Below are positions 9,889 to 21,000 of a stretch of DNA of 64,000 nucleotides, piece by piece (position 1 is the stretch's first letter; every line of letters begins with the position of its first letter). This stretch comes from Euglena gracilis (lineage: Eukaryota; Euglenida; Euglenophyceae; Euglenales): positions 22,714,761-22,778,760 of the forward strand of contig CP154957.1 of assembly GCA_039621445.1 (NCBI GenBank), given 5' to 3'. Position numbers and translations under genes: made by a program. The notes beneath the pieces were generated by a model. That model had not been told where the DNA came from, searched no databases, and saw only the letters and a program-made list of their open reading frames with translations.

Positions 9889-12040
9889 ATTTTTTAGGCC
9901 AAGCGATTAACCATGGTTAATTGGGGATCGGGTGTCGATAACCAATTTTCGATTAACCGTGCCTATCCTCGATTACACCTAGCGTCCGAAATGTTTGCCC
10001 ATGGCCAACAAAAATATTTGCCCAAACCCTCAAAATTCTCGCCCACCGCCCACAAAAAAATTTGCCCAGAGTTGTCAAAAATTTTTGCACTCCGCTGCCA
10101 AAAATATTTGCACTTGCTAAAAAAAGGTTTGCCCTCCGTCATTTTATTTTTGCACAATGAAAAAAAGTGTTGCACTAGACAACGGAAAAAGATCCACGCC
10201 TTTTGAATGTCTTAAGACGTAGAAAACATACCAAAAAACATAAACAACCCAAACTCACCAAAAATATTTGAAAATTTTGGGGGTTTGATGCAAGCTGCCC
10301 ACATACGCGGTGTTTTTCTTTGCCAAAAAATCATCACAATGCATCACGTCGCTATGTCTCTCCTTTCTAACATTGAGCGTAACAAACACTCAATGCGCTT
10401 CTTTGAGCAGTGCATTTGCAATGGTCGAGATTTTTCACAACTCCAAAACCAGCAATTGGTATTTGGAAAGATCCAAGAACTCCTGTCTTTGATTTTTCTC
10501 AATACCGCATGTTGGCGTTGGAGTTTTATGGCCCATTTGCAGTGGGTATTTGGAAAACAGCTCAAAACGGCTTGAAACGAACCCATTTGCCAAAAGTTGG
10601 AATGAAATGGTTTCTTCTGAGGTCAATTGGCTTTATGCAGCAATGACATTTCCACTTCAAACCATTCATTTCTGCTTTCTGACCCATTTTGGTCGATTTT
10701 GGGGGGTTCCAACAAAATCATTATTCAAGACGCAGCACTTTGGATGGTCTCCGTCTCAAGACACAGACCTCATGCCTGAAGTCCGGCGTCTTAGATGCAA
10801 AGCGTGTCCTGAGTCCCTGCACCTAAGACGCGGACTTAAGGGCAAAAGTGCAAAACACCCGATCCGTGTGCAAAAATTTTCGGAACGTAGGCAAATATTT
10901 TTGAGATAAAGTGGCAAACATTTTTGAGATAACGTGCGAACAAATTTTTAACATGTGCAAACATTTTTGAGTTAAGGTGCAAAAATATTGACCAAAAGTG
11001 CAAATAAATATGGTGTGGAGCATAGCTGGCGTTTTTTTGTTTTTTTTAAAAAAAACGTTTTTTTTGTTTTTTATTAAAAAAAAACAGGCAAAAAAAACGG
11101 CAAAAAAAACAAAGGGGAAAATGATGGTCCAAATTTTGCCTTCGATCGCAAGGGTGAACTCAAATGACTTGAAAACCAATACTTTTGGTTGTCTTCAACA
11201 AGAATGGTCAAAATAGGGCATTTTTCTGCCATTTTGGCTGGAAACCATTCCAAACTAGGTCCTTTTTTGACAGAGCGCGGGAACAAAAGGCAGAATTTAA
11301 CTATGCTTTTTGTGTTTGGGATGGGCAAAAAAAGCTAAAATTAAAAGCAAAAAATTTTTTGCCCTGGACCCTCAATGGCGTTTTTTTTTGTTTTTTTTAA
11401 AAAAAACATGTTTTTTTAAAAAAAACGTGTTTTTTTTGACTTCGTTTTAAACGAAGTGCCAGCTATGGTGTGGAGTGCGAAAGAATCGGGCGTTAGGTGT
11501 AATTTCGATTAACCGCCACCTTATCAATCCCCCCCCCAAAAAAACAAAAGTCACTTGCCTTTCTGGCTTGCTTCCTCACTCCACAATTGGCCAAAAACCC
11601 CCAAAATTTGGCGTCCAGAAAATTTGGTATCAAAAACAGAGTTCACATTCAACGCTTTTTTAAAAAAATTTCATCCGCATTGTCCTTGAAGAAATGTTCC
11701 CAAACCCGGGACATTTCTTCTTCCAACAACGAAAAAGAAGCGATTAACCGGAGGGGGTCACAAGCGCTTAACCGGTTTTCGATTAACCATGGTTAGTTTC
11801 CCCCCCCCCACAAACGAACGATTAACTGGGGGGGTCACAGATTAACCGGTTTTCGATCAACCATAGCCGCAAGCAAACATGGCAATGTCCCTGCATGCAG
11901 GGGGATCCAAAATCCAAAAGGAAGGTTTGACGATAAGGCTGGATCAAGGTTGGATGGTTAATCGAAAGAAAAACGGTTAATCGCTTGTGACCCCCCCAGT
12001 TAATCGTTCGTTTGTGGGGGGACAATTAACCATAGTGAGG
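9889..12040. repeat. GATTAACC-dialect composite foldback
   Basis: Blocks with GATTAACC/GGTTAATC words occur at 9905-9970 and 11505-12035 (for example CGATTAACCATGGTTA and AACGATTAACTGGGGGGG). Between them lies a TIR element ending in ATTACACCTAGCG (9975) and CGTTAGGTGTAAT (to about 11504), which in turn hosts the hAT-like element at 11021-11467. Internal A/T-rich phrases such as TTTTTGCACTTG and AAAATATTTGC repeat many times and recur inverted at 21820-22170. No protein is supported between 10200 and 11000. Confidence 0.6.
11021..11467. mobile_element. hAT-like non-autonomous element, CATAGCTGGC ends, copy 1
   Basis: 447 bp with perfect 10-bp terminal inverted repeats CATAGCTGGC / GCCAGCTATG, flanked by an exact 8-bp duplication GTGTGGAG (11013-11020 and 11468-11475). 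Eight-bp duplications are characteristic of the hAT superfamily. Subterminal poly-T/poly-A hairpins follow the left end. The central 300 bp (phrases GGGGAAAATGATGGTCC and TCTTCAACAAGAATGG) match the larger copy at 15343-17270. No open frame; mobilised in trans if at all. Confidence 0.88.
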
Positions 12041-12860
12041 CTGTCCGATTGACTTCGTTTTCATACCCCCCCCTTCCCACTAGTTTGGTTGACTTTGCTG
12101 GTCAGCCAAGTCCTGGACCCTCCCCCAAGTACGACCCTAGGGTTGTAGGGGGGGGGGGAGGTCGTGGGGTGGGCCGACCCTGGGGTCGGCCCACGACCCT
12201 AAGTCGACCTTGGGGTCGGCGACCCTAGGGTCGGCCCACTAGGGGGGTCTCCCGGACGGCTCCTTGGGCGACCTTTGGCGACCTTTGGCGACCGTGGGCC
12301 GACCCTAGGGTCGGCCCACAACCCCCCCCCCCAGGCCAGATCTACCCCCCGTGATCTGACCCCCTTTTCATTGAAAAACCTTGCTTGTCTGTGTATGTCC
12401 TTCGGTGCCACACTAGTTCCAACCTGGATCAACACCAAAACCTTGGCTTGGATTGCAGCCATCACTTTGGAGCGACATGCTAAACGCGACAACCGAAGAC
12501 CCATGGATACGAAGTCGTGATGTGCTTAGGAGAGGAGAGAGATGAGTGGAGGGAAAAAGCCCAAATTGTGGGGCGAACAAATCACTACACACCTGATTTG
12601 TAGGTGGGTTTGGAACTCAATTGGGGGGGGGCATGCCGGAGGGTGGGGGGCGCTCAGAAAAGTTTTGGGTTTTTCAAATAAATTTTATCGGATATTGGGC
12701 ATTGTTTGCGAAGTGAACCTGCTGAGATTGGGTCCGGTCAGGACTTAGGGTCGGCCCACCCCACGGCCCCCCCCCCCCCCCCTACAACCCCAGGGTCGAC
12801 TTAGGGTCGGCCCACCCCACGACCTCCCCCCCCCCTGCAACCCAACCCTAAGCTGGGCAA
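12041..12860. repeat. GGTCGGCCCAC-dialect foldback blocks
   Basis: Alternating GGTCGGCCCACGACC, GACCCTAGGGTCGGCC and TAGGGTCGACTT words at 12130-12330 and 12740-12850 bracket about 400 bp of lower-GC DNA. A minus-strand frame in that core (12340-12500, with KVMAAIQAKVLVLIQVGTSV) is weakly coding-like but unrecognised. Confidence 0.55.
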
Positions 12861-13215
12861 AAGGGATTTGCCCCCCAAATCAGTTGCGTTACACAAGGGA
12901 TTTGCCCCCCAAAACGGGTGGGTAACACAAGGGATTTTGTTATTTTGGGGCCCTCGAACAGTTGGGCAACAAAAGGGATTTGCCCCCCAGATCAGTTGGG
13001 CAACAAAAGGGATTTGCCCCCCAGATCAGTTGGGCAACAAAAGGGATTTGCCCCCCAAAACGGATAAAAGGGGTGTATTTTGTTAATGAAAGGGATAGGG
13101 TTAGGTCGACTTGCACCCGAGAAGGGGTTGGCAGATAAAAGGGGTTGGCAGATAAAAGGGGTGTATTTTGTTAATGAAAGGGATGGGGTTAGGTCGACTT
13201 GCACCCGAAAAGGGG
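12855..13215. repeat. Tandem repeat, 30-35-bp and about 70-bp units
   Basis: Five imperfect direct copies of a unit containing AAAAGGGATTTGCCCCCC with a spacer like GATCAGTTGGGCAAC (12858-13060). They are followed by two copies of a unit with GGGGTGTATTTTGTTAATG and TAGGTCGACTTGCACCCG (13068-13215). Frames reading through it are artefacts of the period. Confidence 0.8.
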
Positions 13216-13217
13216 TT

Positions 13218-14135
13218 GGCGGAATAAACCGGCGTTTGAGACGCCGGGTTCAGGACAGAACCGGCGTCCCCCCCCACGGGTTTTACGGACGCCGGTTCTG
13301 TCCTAAAACCCGGCGTTAGGAACGCCGGTTTTGTCCAAAACCCGGCGTCCGGTTTTCATTCCTAAAAATGTCACGAAAAGTGCCCAAAAGTGGCCCTAAG
13401 GTGCTGGTATGACTGTTTCAACCATCTAGGACAATGAATTTAATGAATTTTGCCATTTGGGGACCACTGGGGTGGATATCCAAATTTGGTGAAAATCGGC
13501 CCAGATTTGGAAATAGAGTACCGTGCAGCGTGGAAAGATCTGATGAGCACCGCTGGTCGTCTGTTGAAAAGAGCTTTCGATCGAGGGGTAACTTGGTACC
13601 CTAACGTTGCAGGCAGCCCGAGATACGCTCGCGATCGTCGGATCGGCCAGAATCTGAGTCGAAATGTGTGGTGATTTTCAGTGATTTTTGGTTTAAGATG
13701 CCGAATAAACCTTACAGAAACGTTTTTTCTCTTCGAATCAACCACCTGAGGGGTTCCGGGGGGCACCAGAGTTGTGAAATTAGGATTTCCCAGTGACAAA
13801 AAGTAAGAGCTCCAGGCGGCGTGGCTGAATTTGGTGGTGATCGCCAGTCGTCTGATGAAAAGAGCTTTCGATTGAGGGGTGAGTTTGTACCAGGACGATC
13901 GACACAGCCAGAAATACCCTCGCGATCGCCGGAATTTGGTGAAATGCAAAGTGGCGTGACATTGAAGATAAGTGGTCGGAGATTGGTCCTGGGAGTGTCC
14001 TTTGACCGAAGGGTGGGGACGCCGGTTCTGTCCTGAACCCGGCGTCTCTAAAACGCCGCTTTAAACAAGGGGTGGCGGACGCGGGTTCTGTCCAAAACCC
14101 GGCGTTCCGGACGCCGGTTCCGTCCTTCGTCCTAG
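13218..14135. repeat. GACGCC-dialect composite enclosing tandem R3
   Basis: Left block 13225-13350 and right block 14015-14135 consist of GACGCCGGTTCTGTCC and GAACCCGGCGTC words in both orientations. Between them R3 occurs twice (13440-13680 and 13740-13990), giving a long minus-strand frame with repeated peptides of the type RSRAYLGLP and TPRSKALFNRR. Because the same frame is broken in other R3 copies, I do not call it a gene. Related arrangements are at 20970-21790 and 22450-22700. Confidence 0.65.
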
Positions 14136-15130
14136 CCGGCCGGGAAGCGCAGGCGTCTCAGTGCACGCGACTCTGGGCGGATATATAACAATTTTGCCAT
14201 GGCCGTTTTTTTTGGTCCGGCCGGCTGGCAAGACAGACATTGGTCCGGCTTGACGGACGTCTGGCGAAAAAATGCTTAGTCCGGACGGACGGCTGGGCGT
14301 CCAGCATTGGTCCGGCTGAAGAGGTCCGGACGGCTCGGACGGCTAGCCGGCCAGCCGCCCCCTTACCCCGCAGTCATGTTGCGCCTGGCTGACCTCGTTG
14401 GGTTCCAGATACCACCCCACCCCACGGCAACGGAGTTTGTGAATCAAAAGGTCAGGTTTCCATCCGAGGAAGCCGACGCTTTGGGCCCGCATAGGATCGC
14501 CGTCGGGACCGAATGGCCGCCCATCTGTAGAGGGTGCCCCCGTCATTCAACAATTAGACACCGTTCCTTTTCTTAGGCACAACTCAGCACGGCTCAGCAC
14601 AACTCGGCACGGCTCGGCACGGCTCGGCACAGCTCACGCGTGTCTCTCGCGTGTCGTGCCCACGCGTCGCCCATGCGAGCGCGTCGCCCATGTCGGCATG
14701 CTGTTCTTTGCCATCGGGACGGGTCACCGCGAGCCGTTGTCACTTGAGCAAGTTCACTTCGATTTCCGTTGGCCTTGCCCAGAGGGGTGTGTGCCCTTTT
14801 CTATTTTTTTGTGTGTCAAGTCAAAGATGGTGCTGAACCCTCCCCCCAAATAATACCCCCCCAAATAATACCCCCCCCCTCGGGGTCCGCCTTCGGCGAC
14901 CAGGTTAAACCCCCACCCCCCCACCCCCCGGTTTCGGGCCAAAGGCCCAGATTTTGACTTGAAAATGTAGGGGGAAAATAACAATCCCTGACAACAAATT
15001 ACAAGAAAGATTGATTTTTTGGATCATCTTACCTCCAAAAAAAGGGTAAATTTCATAAGAAAGTATAAAAAATGACCCCAAAGGGGGGTTTTGGCGCTAT
15101 TTTGGCTCCTACGGGTCTTCGAAAAATTTC
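14136..15130. repeat. GC-rich interval with GTCCGGACGG words, R4 and R6 copies
   Basis: GTCCGGCTGGC/GTCCGGACGG words at 14200-14350 are followed by R4 (14365-14440) and an 11-bp tandem array of GGCTCGGCACA (14580-14640). A CCAAATAATACC foldback (14845-14885) precedes the second R6 copy (14950-15135). R4 read on the minus strand encodes EVSQAQHDCG, also found at 61264-61335, so R4 may be a gene-derived fragment. Positions 15130-15340 show nothing I can name. Confidence 0.5.
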
Positions 15131-16196
15131 GAGGGGTCGGCTAGTCAAGGCCCCACACCACACAACGCTCCTGACCGCTGCTCCTGCCGACCACTCAGCA
15201 CTGGAGGTGTGGAAATGGGTTCGTTGAAGCCGAGGATTACACCCGTGCGTGCTGGCACTCATCCTCATGTCGTTGTAACCCTCGGGATTCGAGGCTCACC
15301 ACTTTTCGTGCATCGCCTTTATCCTGAGGCCATGCTCGCCGCCATAGCTGGCGTTTTTTTTGTTTTTTTTTAAAAAAAAAACGTTTTTTTGTTTTTTATT
15401 AAAAACGTGTTCAGCCCGCCAAATGCCTGCCCTGAAATTCGTGGTCATGAACACGTTTTCAATGAGGGCATTTGTGGCAATGACACGTTTTCAGTGAAGG
15501 CATCCGGGTTCAGGCACGTTTTCAATGAGGGCATTTGGGTCAATGACACGTTTTCAGTGAAGGCATCCGGGTTCAGGCACGTTTTCAGTGAGGGCATCTG
15601 TGGCAACCCTGAGTAAAAAGCAAAAAACACTATCATGAAAAATCGGCGTGTGGTTGCGAGGCCGGGTGGTCCTCAACGAGTGAGGCGGGTCGGGGGCACT
15701 CTACAACACAACAGAAGGCTAGGTTGCCTTGGAGCACAACGAAACAGAGTGGCGGACATCACGGCACACGACACGCTTTACACAAAGAAACCGTGTTTGG
15801 GCCGATTTCGAGACTTTAAAAGTCTTAAATCTTCGCCCAAAACACGGTTTCAAACAAGAACAGTGTTTTGGGCCAAGGTTTTAGGGGGGGCCAGGGGCGA
15901 CCGCGGCGCCTTCGGCGTCGCGGTCCCCGCCCCTGGGCTCCCCCTAAGTCTTGGCCCGAACACAGTTTCTTGACACAAAAGAGCCATACTTTGGCTCTTT
16001 TGCCAAATCTTGGCAATGAAAATGATATGCCAATCACAGACAACTTTGTTCACAGACAACTTTGTTTGTTTGGCGTCACAGACAACTTTGTTCAGCTCCA
16101 CACAATTTGGATTTTTGGGAATGGCAACACCACAAAAACCACATTTCTCGTGTTTTATTGGCAGTCGGGACACAGCACGAGGCACAGGGGGTTGGT

Positions 16197-16486
16197 CAGG
16201 GGACCACACACTGTTCGATGACGCTCGCCTCATCGAACAACAGGCTGGGTTCCAGCTCCCATCCCGTCCAGGCAACAAAGAAAGCATCCAGCTCAGGATA
16301 AGAGGCTTGCCGATGTTGACACAGTTTGGCGAACTCCAAACAGTTGGCAACAGCAGCAAGCTCTGCACCTACGGAGCCGGACTTTTTCTTTGTGTTGCCC
16401 TGTGCCAGCAAGGTGCCATGAAGGGGGTCCGTCCTAGGGGGAGGTGGCAAAAGACCATTCACAAAGTTTGCCGTGCGTTTGGCCAT
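16197..16486 (-). pseudogene. MAK-AN family protein, copy B
   Basis: From the ATG at 16486: MAKRTANFVNGLLPPPP, DPLHGTLLAQGNTKKKSG, GAELAAVANCLEFAKLC, YPELDAFFVAWTGWELEPS, LLFDEASVIEQC, then a stop after VVP. It aligns with copy A through DPLHG-S/T-LLA, LEF..(V/L)C, ELDAF and LLFD..QC, with no frameshift in this part. It ends before the ASTFRGYL-type helix that copies A and D retain, so it is truncated or continues in an exon I cannot find. It sits at the centre of the B-dialect element. The function is inferred only through copies A and D. Confidence 0.55.
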
Positions 16487-16790
16487 ATTGGCAGGGCTGC
16501 GGGAAAAAAGAAAAAAAGAAAAAAAAGGGGGGGGGTGACACGTTTTCAGTGAGGGCATTTGTGGCAATGACACGTTTTCAGTGAAGGCATCCGGGTTCAG
16601 GCACGTTTTCAGTGAGGGCATTTGTGTCAATGACACGTTTTCAGTGAAGGCATCCGGGTTCAGGCACGTTTTCAGTGAGGGCGCCGTTTTTTGGGTCCGA
16701 ATTTCACAAATTGGCGTTTTTGACCCCTTGCGTGAATCATGACCACGAATTTCAGGGCAGGCATTTGGCGGGCTCTGAAAACGTTTTTAA

Positions 16791-16903
16791 ACAAATTGTG
16801 GCTGAGCCCAGATTTCAGCCTGAAAACGTGTTCAGGGGCCCCCTTCGGGGGCCCCTGGCTGAACACGTTTTCAGGCTGAAATCTGGGCTCAGCCACAATT
16901 TGT
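16791..16903. repeat. 113-bp palindrome, CACAAATTGTGGC / AACGTGTTCAG words
   Basis: Two inverted arms of about 45 nt (ACAAATTGTGGCTGAGCC to CTGAAAACGTGTTCAG and the reverse) flank a GGGCCCCCTTCGGGGGCCC core. A single arm is found at 5811-5850. It lies at the right edge of the B-dialect insertion. Confidence 0.88.
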
Positions 16904-17278
16904 GTATAAAAAAAAACGGGCAAAAAAAACGGCAAAAAAAACAAAGGGGAAAATGATGGTCCAAATTTTGCCTTTGATCGCAAGGGTGTTAGCTCAAAAC
17001 CAATACTTTTGATTGTCTTCAACAAGAATGGTCAAAATAGGGCATTTTTCTGCCATTTTGGCTTGAAACCATTCCAAACTAACTTGAAACATCCCAAATT
17101 TGGTGTCTTTCTCTGACCGAGGATGGGCAAAAAAAGCTAAAATTAAAGGTAAAAATTTTTTGCCCTGGACCCTCAATGGCGTTTTTTTTGTTTTTTTAAA
17201 AAAAACATGTTTTTTTTTTTAAAAAAACGTGTTTTTTTTTGCCTTCGTTTTAAACGAAGTGCCAGCTATGCTCGCCGC

Positions 17279-17702
17279 GACGCCATTCCTCCCTTTTTTT
17301 CCCCAGCTCCAAAAAACAGTGCCAGCTCCAAAAAAACAGCATTTTTAGGTTTTCCCACACAAAATGGGACCCCCCCGGTGGCCGAGGGTCCTCGTCAGAC
17401 GTGCCGAACCTCCAAAATGGGAACCATGTTTGGCTGGAATGAGTGATTTTGGCCCAATAATGGCTGTTGTGAGTCCCCCTGGCGGGGAGCGGTGGGGCCC
17501 TGGCTGGTTTCGAAAATTGGCTCCGCCTTTGGAAATTCGACTTTTCCTGCGCCCTGAATTGATACACCGAATATTCAAACATGGAACCTCTGCGGACCAC
17601 CAATGCTGAGGAGGGGACAAACCACGTTTTTGTGTATTTTGTGTTTGGGTTTTGGGAAAATCAATCATTAAATTGCATTACAGAGCATTTAAAAAGAAAA
17701 AG
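17279..17702. repeat. Unique-looking interval with a CCTCGGCCACC foldback remnant
   Basis: Positions 17365-17415 are an inverted match to 8413-8460 (GAGGTTCGGCACGT / GAGGACCCTCGGCCACC). The remainder to 17702 gives a short plus-strand frame after ATG 17581 (MEPLRTTNAEEGTNHVF) that I do not recognise. No strong coding evidence. Confidence 0.4.
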
Positions 17703-17715
17703 TGTATATATCGTG

Positions 17716-17770
<55 letters not shown>
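17703..17770. repeat. (TA)n microsatellite
   Basis: About 65 bp of nearly pure TA with two interruptions (TATATGTATATA). Tyr/Ile-rich frames through it are artefacts. Confidence 0.95.
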
Positions 17771-17779
17771 CGTCAATAT

Positions 17780-18025
17780 AAAAAGAAAAAGTGTCAAAAA
17801 GTGTCCAAAACGGTTTGAAACCGTGTATTGGGGCTCTGGATTCACGCCCGAATCGACGTCCAGAACGCCGGTTCGGGCGGGAATCTGGTGTCTTGGGGAC
17901 CCAAAATAAAAAGAGCCAAAAAGTGTCCGAAATGGTTTGTAGACATGTGGCAATCATATCTGAGCAGTTTTTGGGGGGTATTTGGCCAGGAATTGGGTAT
18001 TTTGTGCTCCCTCTTTAAAATAGGA
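17780..18025. repeat. Dispersed repeat R2, copy 2
   Basis: Matches 130-345 in the same orientation, including GTGTATTGGGGCTCTGG, GGTTCGGGCGGGAA and CAATCATATCTGAGCAG. It ends about 50 bp before the GH17 start codon, so it occupies the presumed promoter or 5' region of that gene. Confidence 0.75.
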
Positions 18026-18074
18026 TTTACTATCTCTTTAGGATTTTCCATTCTTTCACTTTTGTTTCCAGAAA

Positions 18075-21000
18075 ATGTTACGAATTTTGGGTTTGGCAAT
18101 TATGGCTTGGACAGGCCATGCGGAATTGGGATGGAACATCAACTTTGGCTTTCAACAAAACCCGTTGAATCCCGACGTGGCTGTCGCAAAATTGAAGACA
18201 TTGATTCCGCAGCTGAATTACACTAAAACCTTCGATTACAACTCCACAGTCTTGGCGGCTCTGCACACCCATGGTATTCGTAACATAGTCGTTGGTATCC
18301 CCAACTCTGATTTGCAAAATATTGCAAGCAGTGGCAACCCACTGATTGGAACAATCCTTGATGGATTGAAGCCTCTGTATGATGATGGAGTCCAACTAAC
18401 ACTTGCTGTGGGGAATGAGCCAACCTTGTCCGCATATGGAACGGCATATTCACCATATGTGTATCCTGCCCAGAGCTACATGGACGCATTTGTGACTTCT
18501 TTCCCCAAAACCAAAGGCTGCCCCCCCCCCCACAAATGTCCCCCCCATCACTCTTCAGACCCTGAATTCTCATCCTCTTGGTGACATATGTTGAAAATGT
18601 GTTTTTTGTCGACAACCCTGTTTTTTTTTGCCAAAAAAAAACACGTTGAAAAACAGGTTGTTTAAAAAACAGCTTGTTTGGGGCATTGGGGTGCACCCCC
18701 CATGGGGTGGGGGAACCCTGGGAGGGGGGCAGTCGGCCGACTTCATCATTGGTGGAAGGCTCATAAAAAATGCATGTCTGCATTTTGCGGAAGGCTCATT
18801 AAAGAAAATGCTGCCACAAATTTCCCAATGGACATGAGTATAGACACCCATATAGACACCCAACAAACACCCTGAAGCCCCAAGGTGAAATGAAGGGTTG
18901 GTGGGGGGTGGCCTGTTGCAAAAGGGGATTTTGGCCATTGAGGAGTTTCACATCAAAAAACGGATTGTCATTTTTGGCTGTTTTTTTTGACAAAGGAAAT
19001 TGAAAACATTGTCTGCAGCCCTGACCCCGCTCTGCTGAATGTGCGTTCAACGTTGTCCAACAAGTTCATGAACAAAGTCAAGCTGACCGTGCCATTTGAT
19101 TCGGGAATTTTGGGCAACAGCTATCCACCAAGCCAGGGAACTTTGTCAACAAGTGCTACCAGTGTTGTTCTCACAGTGGCGCAGTTTCTGAAGAATGAAG
19201 GTTCACCATTCACTGTGAACCTGTATCCTTTCTTCTCACTTGTTGACAATCCCCAACAGAACTCCACTCAATGCAGTCCAGGATTTCATGATCTTCACCC
19301 GTGGATTGTTTCTCCCACTGTTCTCCCCCTCACCCCAGGGTGGGCGGGGAGGGGGGGGGGATCCAGCAGGCTGGCAGTTGGACCTGGCGGGAGCCCCAAA
19401 ACGGGCCGAAAAGTCAAGATCCAGCCGGGTTGGGGATGTTTCTTGGGTACTTATCTGTTATCGTACGACGGACCCCCCCCTTTCGGTTATGGTACGACGC
19501 TATGCGAACCCCACCCAAAAGGGTATTATGGGGTTATTTGAAGGAGTAGGGTAAGGTGCGCACAGCTACATGGCCATGAAGCGCTATATGGCCACGTAGC
19601 ACTGCATGGCCATGTAGCGCAACATGCATAGTGCGCACCTAACCCTACTCCTTCCGGCCGACGTCTCTCGCACTGACACATTCTGTTCCTCACGTTGTTT
19701 GTTGCAAGCCTCAATGGCTTCCTGCTCATCAAGCAAAAAAAAAACTGCCTGAATGCAGCGACGTCCCCACGCACGCAAAACTCATCAATTGATGAGTATT
19801 TCACACCCAGTTGATCGCAAAGATCAACGAAGGACAAAAAATGAGCCAAACTCGCTCGCTGCACGTTCCAGGCATTTTTTTTGGGCGGAGACGTGAAAAG
19901 TGGGCCATTAACATGGTCCTCAGGATCGTTTTTCACCACAGCAGCAGCTTTTTGCATCTCAGCAACGAAAAACTCCAGGGATGGAGGGGCTTTCAGACTG
20001 GCCTCCCACGCGAGGTTTTGCCGCTTGGCCATCAAGAACAATCTATGAAAAAATAAAGAATCCAAATTTCACTTTTCACCTGACCAATTTCATCACCACT
20101 CATTTCGACATTAACGGATTTTAGCAGGGGCGCCGTAACAATGAAACGATTTTCAGGACAGGCGTCCGTTACAATGAAATGATTTTCAAGACAGGCGCCG
20201 TTATTGTAAAACCGGGCGGCCTGGCGCCTTCGGCGCCTTGGGGCCGCCCGGCACCCCTGCTAAACCGTTAGTGGCAGTCGATTTTTGTGTAGAAATATGG
20301 ACCTTTCCTTTGAACCGACTTGAATGGGAAAAGCATGGCAAGGTCCTGGTGTATCCTTCATGGTTGCAAAAATGAAGGAAATATTTTTCATTTTCCGAAA
20401 CATTTCGAAATATTTCTGAAATGAAATATATTTTCCCAATCTTTCGAAGGATACCCAATGCTATTCGGAACATAGGAAAAATTGTTGTGGGAAAAATTCT
20501 TGTGAGAAAAGTTCTGGACAAAATATCATTTTTCCCGCCTCTTAAGGATCCATTCAGGATTTTTCCCACAGCGTATTCAAGAAAATCCAATTTCCTCCGG
20601 CGAACACCCAAAATTTTTCTTCAAAGTTTCGTGCTTTTTGGAATGTCGAACATGAAGAAGGGTCAGGGTATGCAAGGACAAGCCGTCAATGAACTCAGCC
20701 GGCCCACAGTGATTGACAGTTTGCTCAACCACACAATCCTTTGTTTGCATGGCTTCCAAACGGAGTTCTGTTGCATTCAAAACTCCAATGGGCAAAGGCG
20801 CATTTTTGCGGAAAAAAACAAAAGCACACAGGGGATGGAAAACCATGGAGGTCACTGGGTCAGTTGGTCGGAGGACCTGTGGTTGGACTGACATGTGGGG
20901 TGAAAATCCTTTGGGGTGGGAAATGTGGTGGAGCGACATCGTTGTCTGTATCAGAAAAGTTCAGGTGGTTCTGTCTGGTGTCTGGGACGCCGGGTTCAAG

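Larger units (their letters stand above)
15405..16910. mobile_element. B-dialect composite element (insertion bearing MAK-AN copy B)
   Basis: Begins ACGTGTTCAGCCCGCC and ends at the outer arm of a palindrome (CAATTTGTGTATAA). Left arm 15408-15610 and right arm 16535-16690 hold repeated words GACACGTTTTCAGTG, AAGGCATCCGGGTTCAGG and GAGGGCATTTGTGG. A second foldback at 15785-15975 uses CCGTGTTTTGGGCC. The centre carries MAK-AN copy B. The boundaries come from comparison with the empty copy at 11021-11467; the exact duplication is hidden in an A-run. Confidence 0.7.
15343..17270. mobile_element. hAT-like element, CATAGCTGGC ends, copy 2, carrying a nested 1.5-kb insertion
   Basis: Ends CATAGCTGGC (15343) and GCCAGCTATG (17270) are flanked by the exact 8-bp duplication CTCGCCGC (15335-15342 and 17271-17278). 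The outer parts align with the 447-bp copy at 11021-11467. The extra sequence, about 15405-16910, is absent from that copy, interrupting its A/T hairpin after TTTTTTATTAAAA. The extra block holds MAK-AN copy B and the B-dialect palindromes. This is a nested insertion with an in-window empty-site comparison. Confidence 0.88.

Noticed and set aside
13440-13949. 169-codon minus-strand frame with repeated SKALF peptides
   Set aside because: It is two tandem R3 repeats; the same frame is broken in other R3 copies and partly runs through non-coding words.
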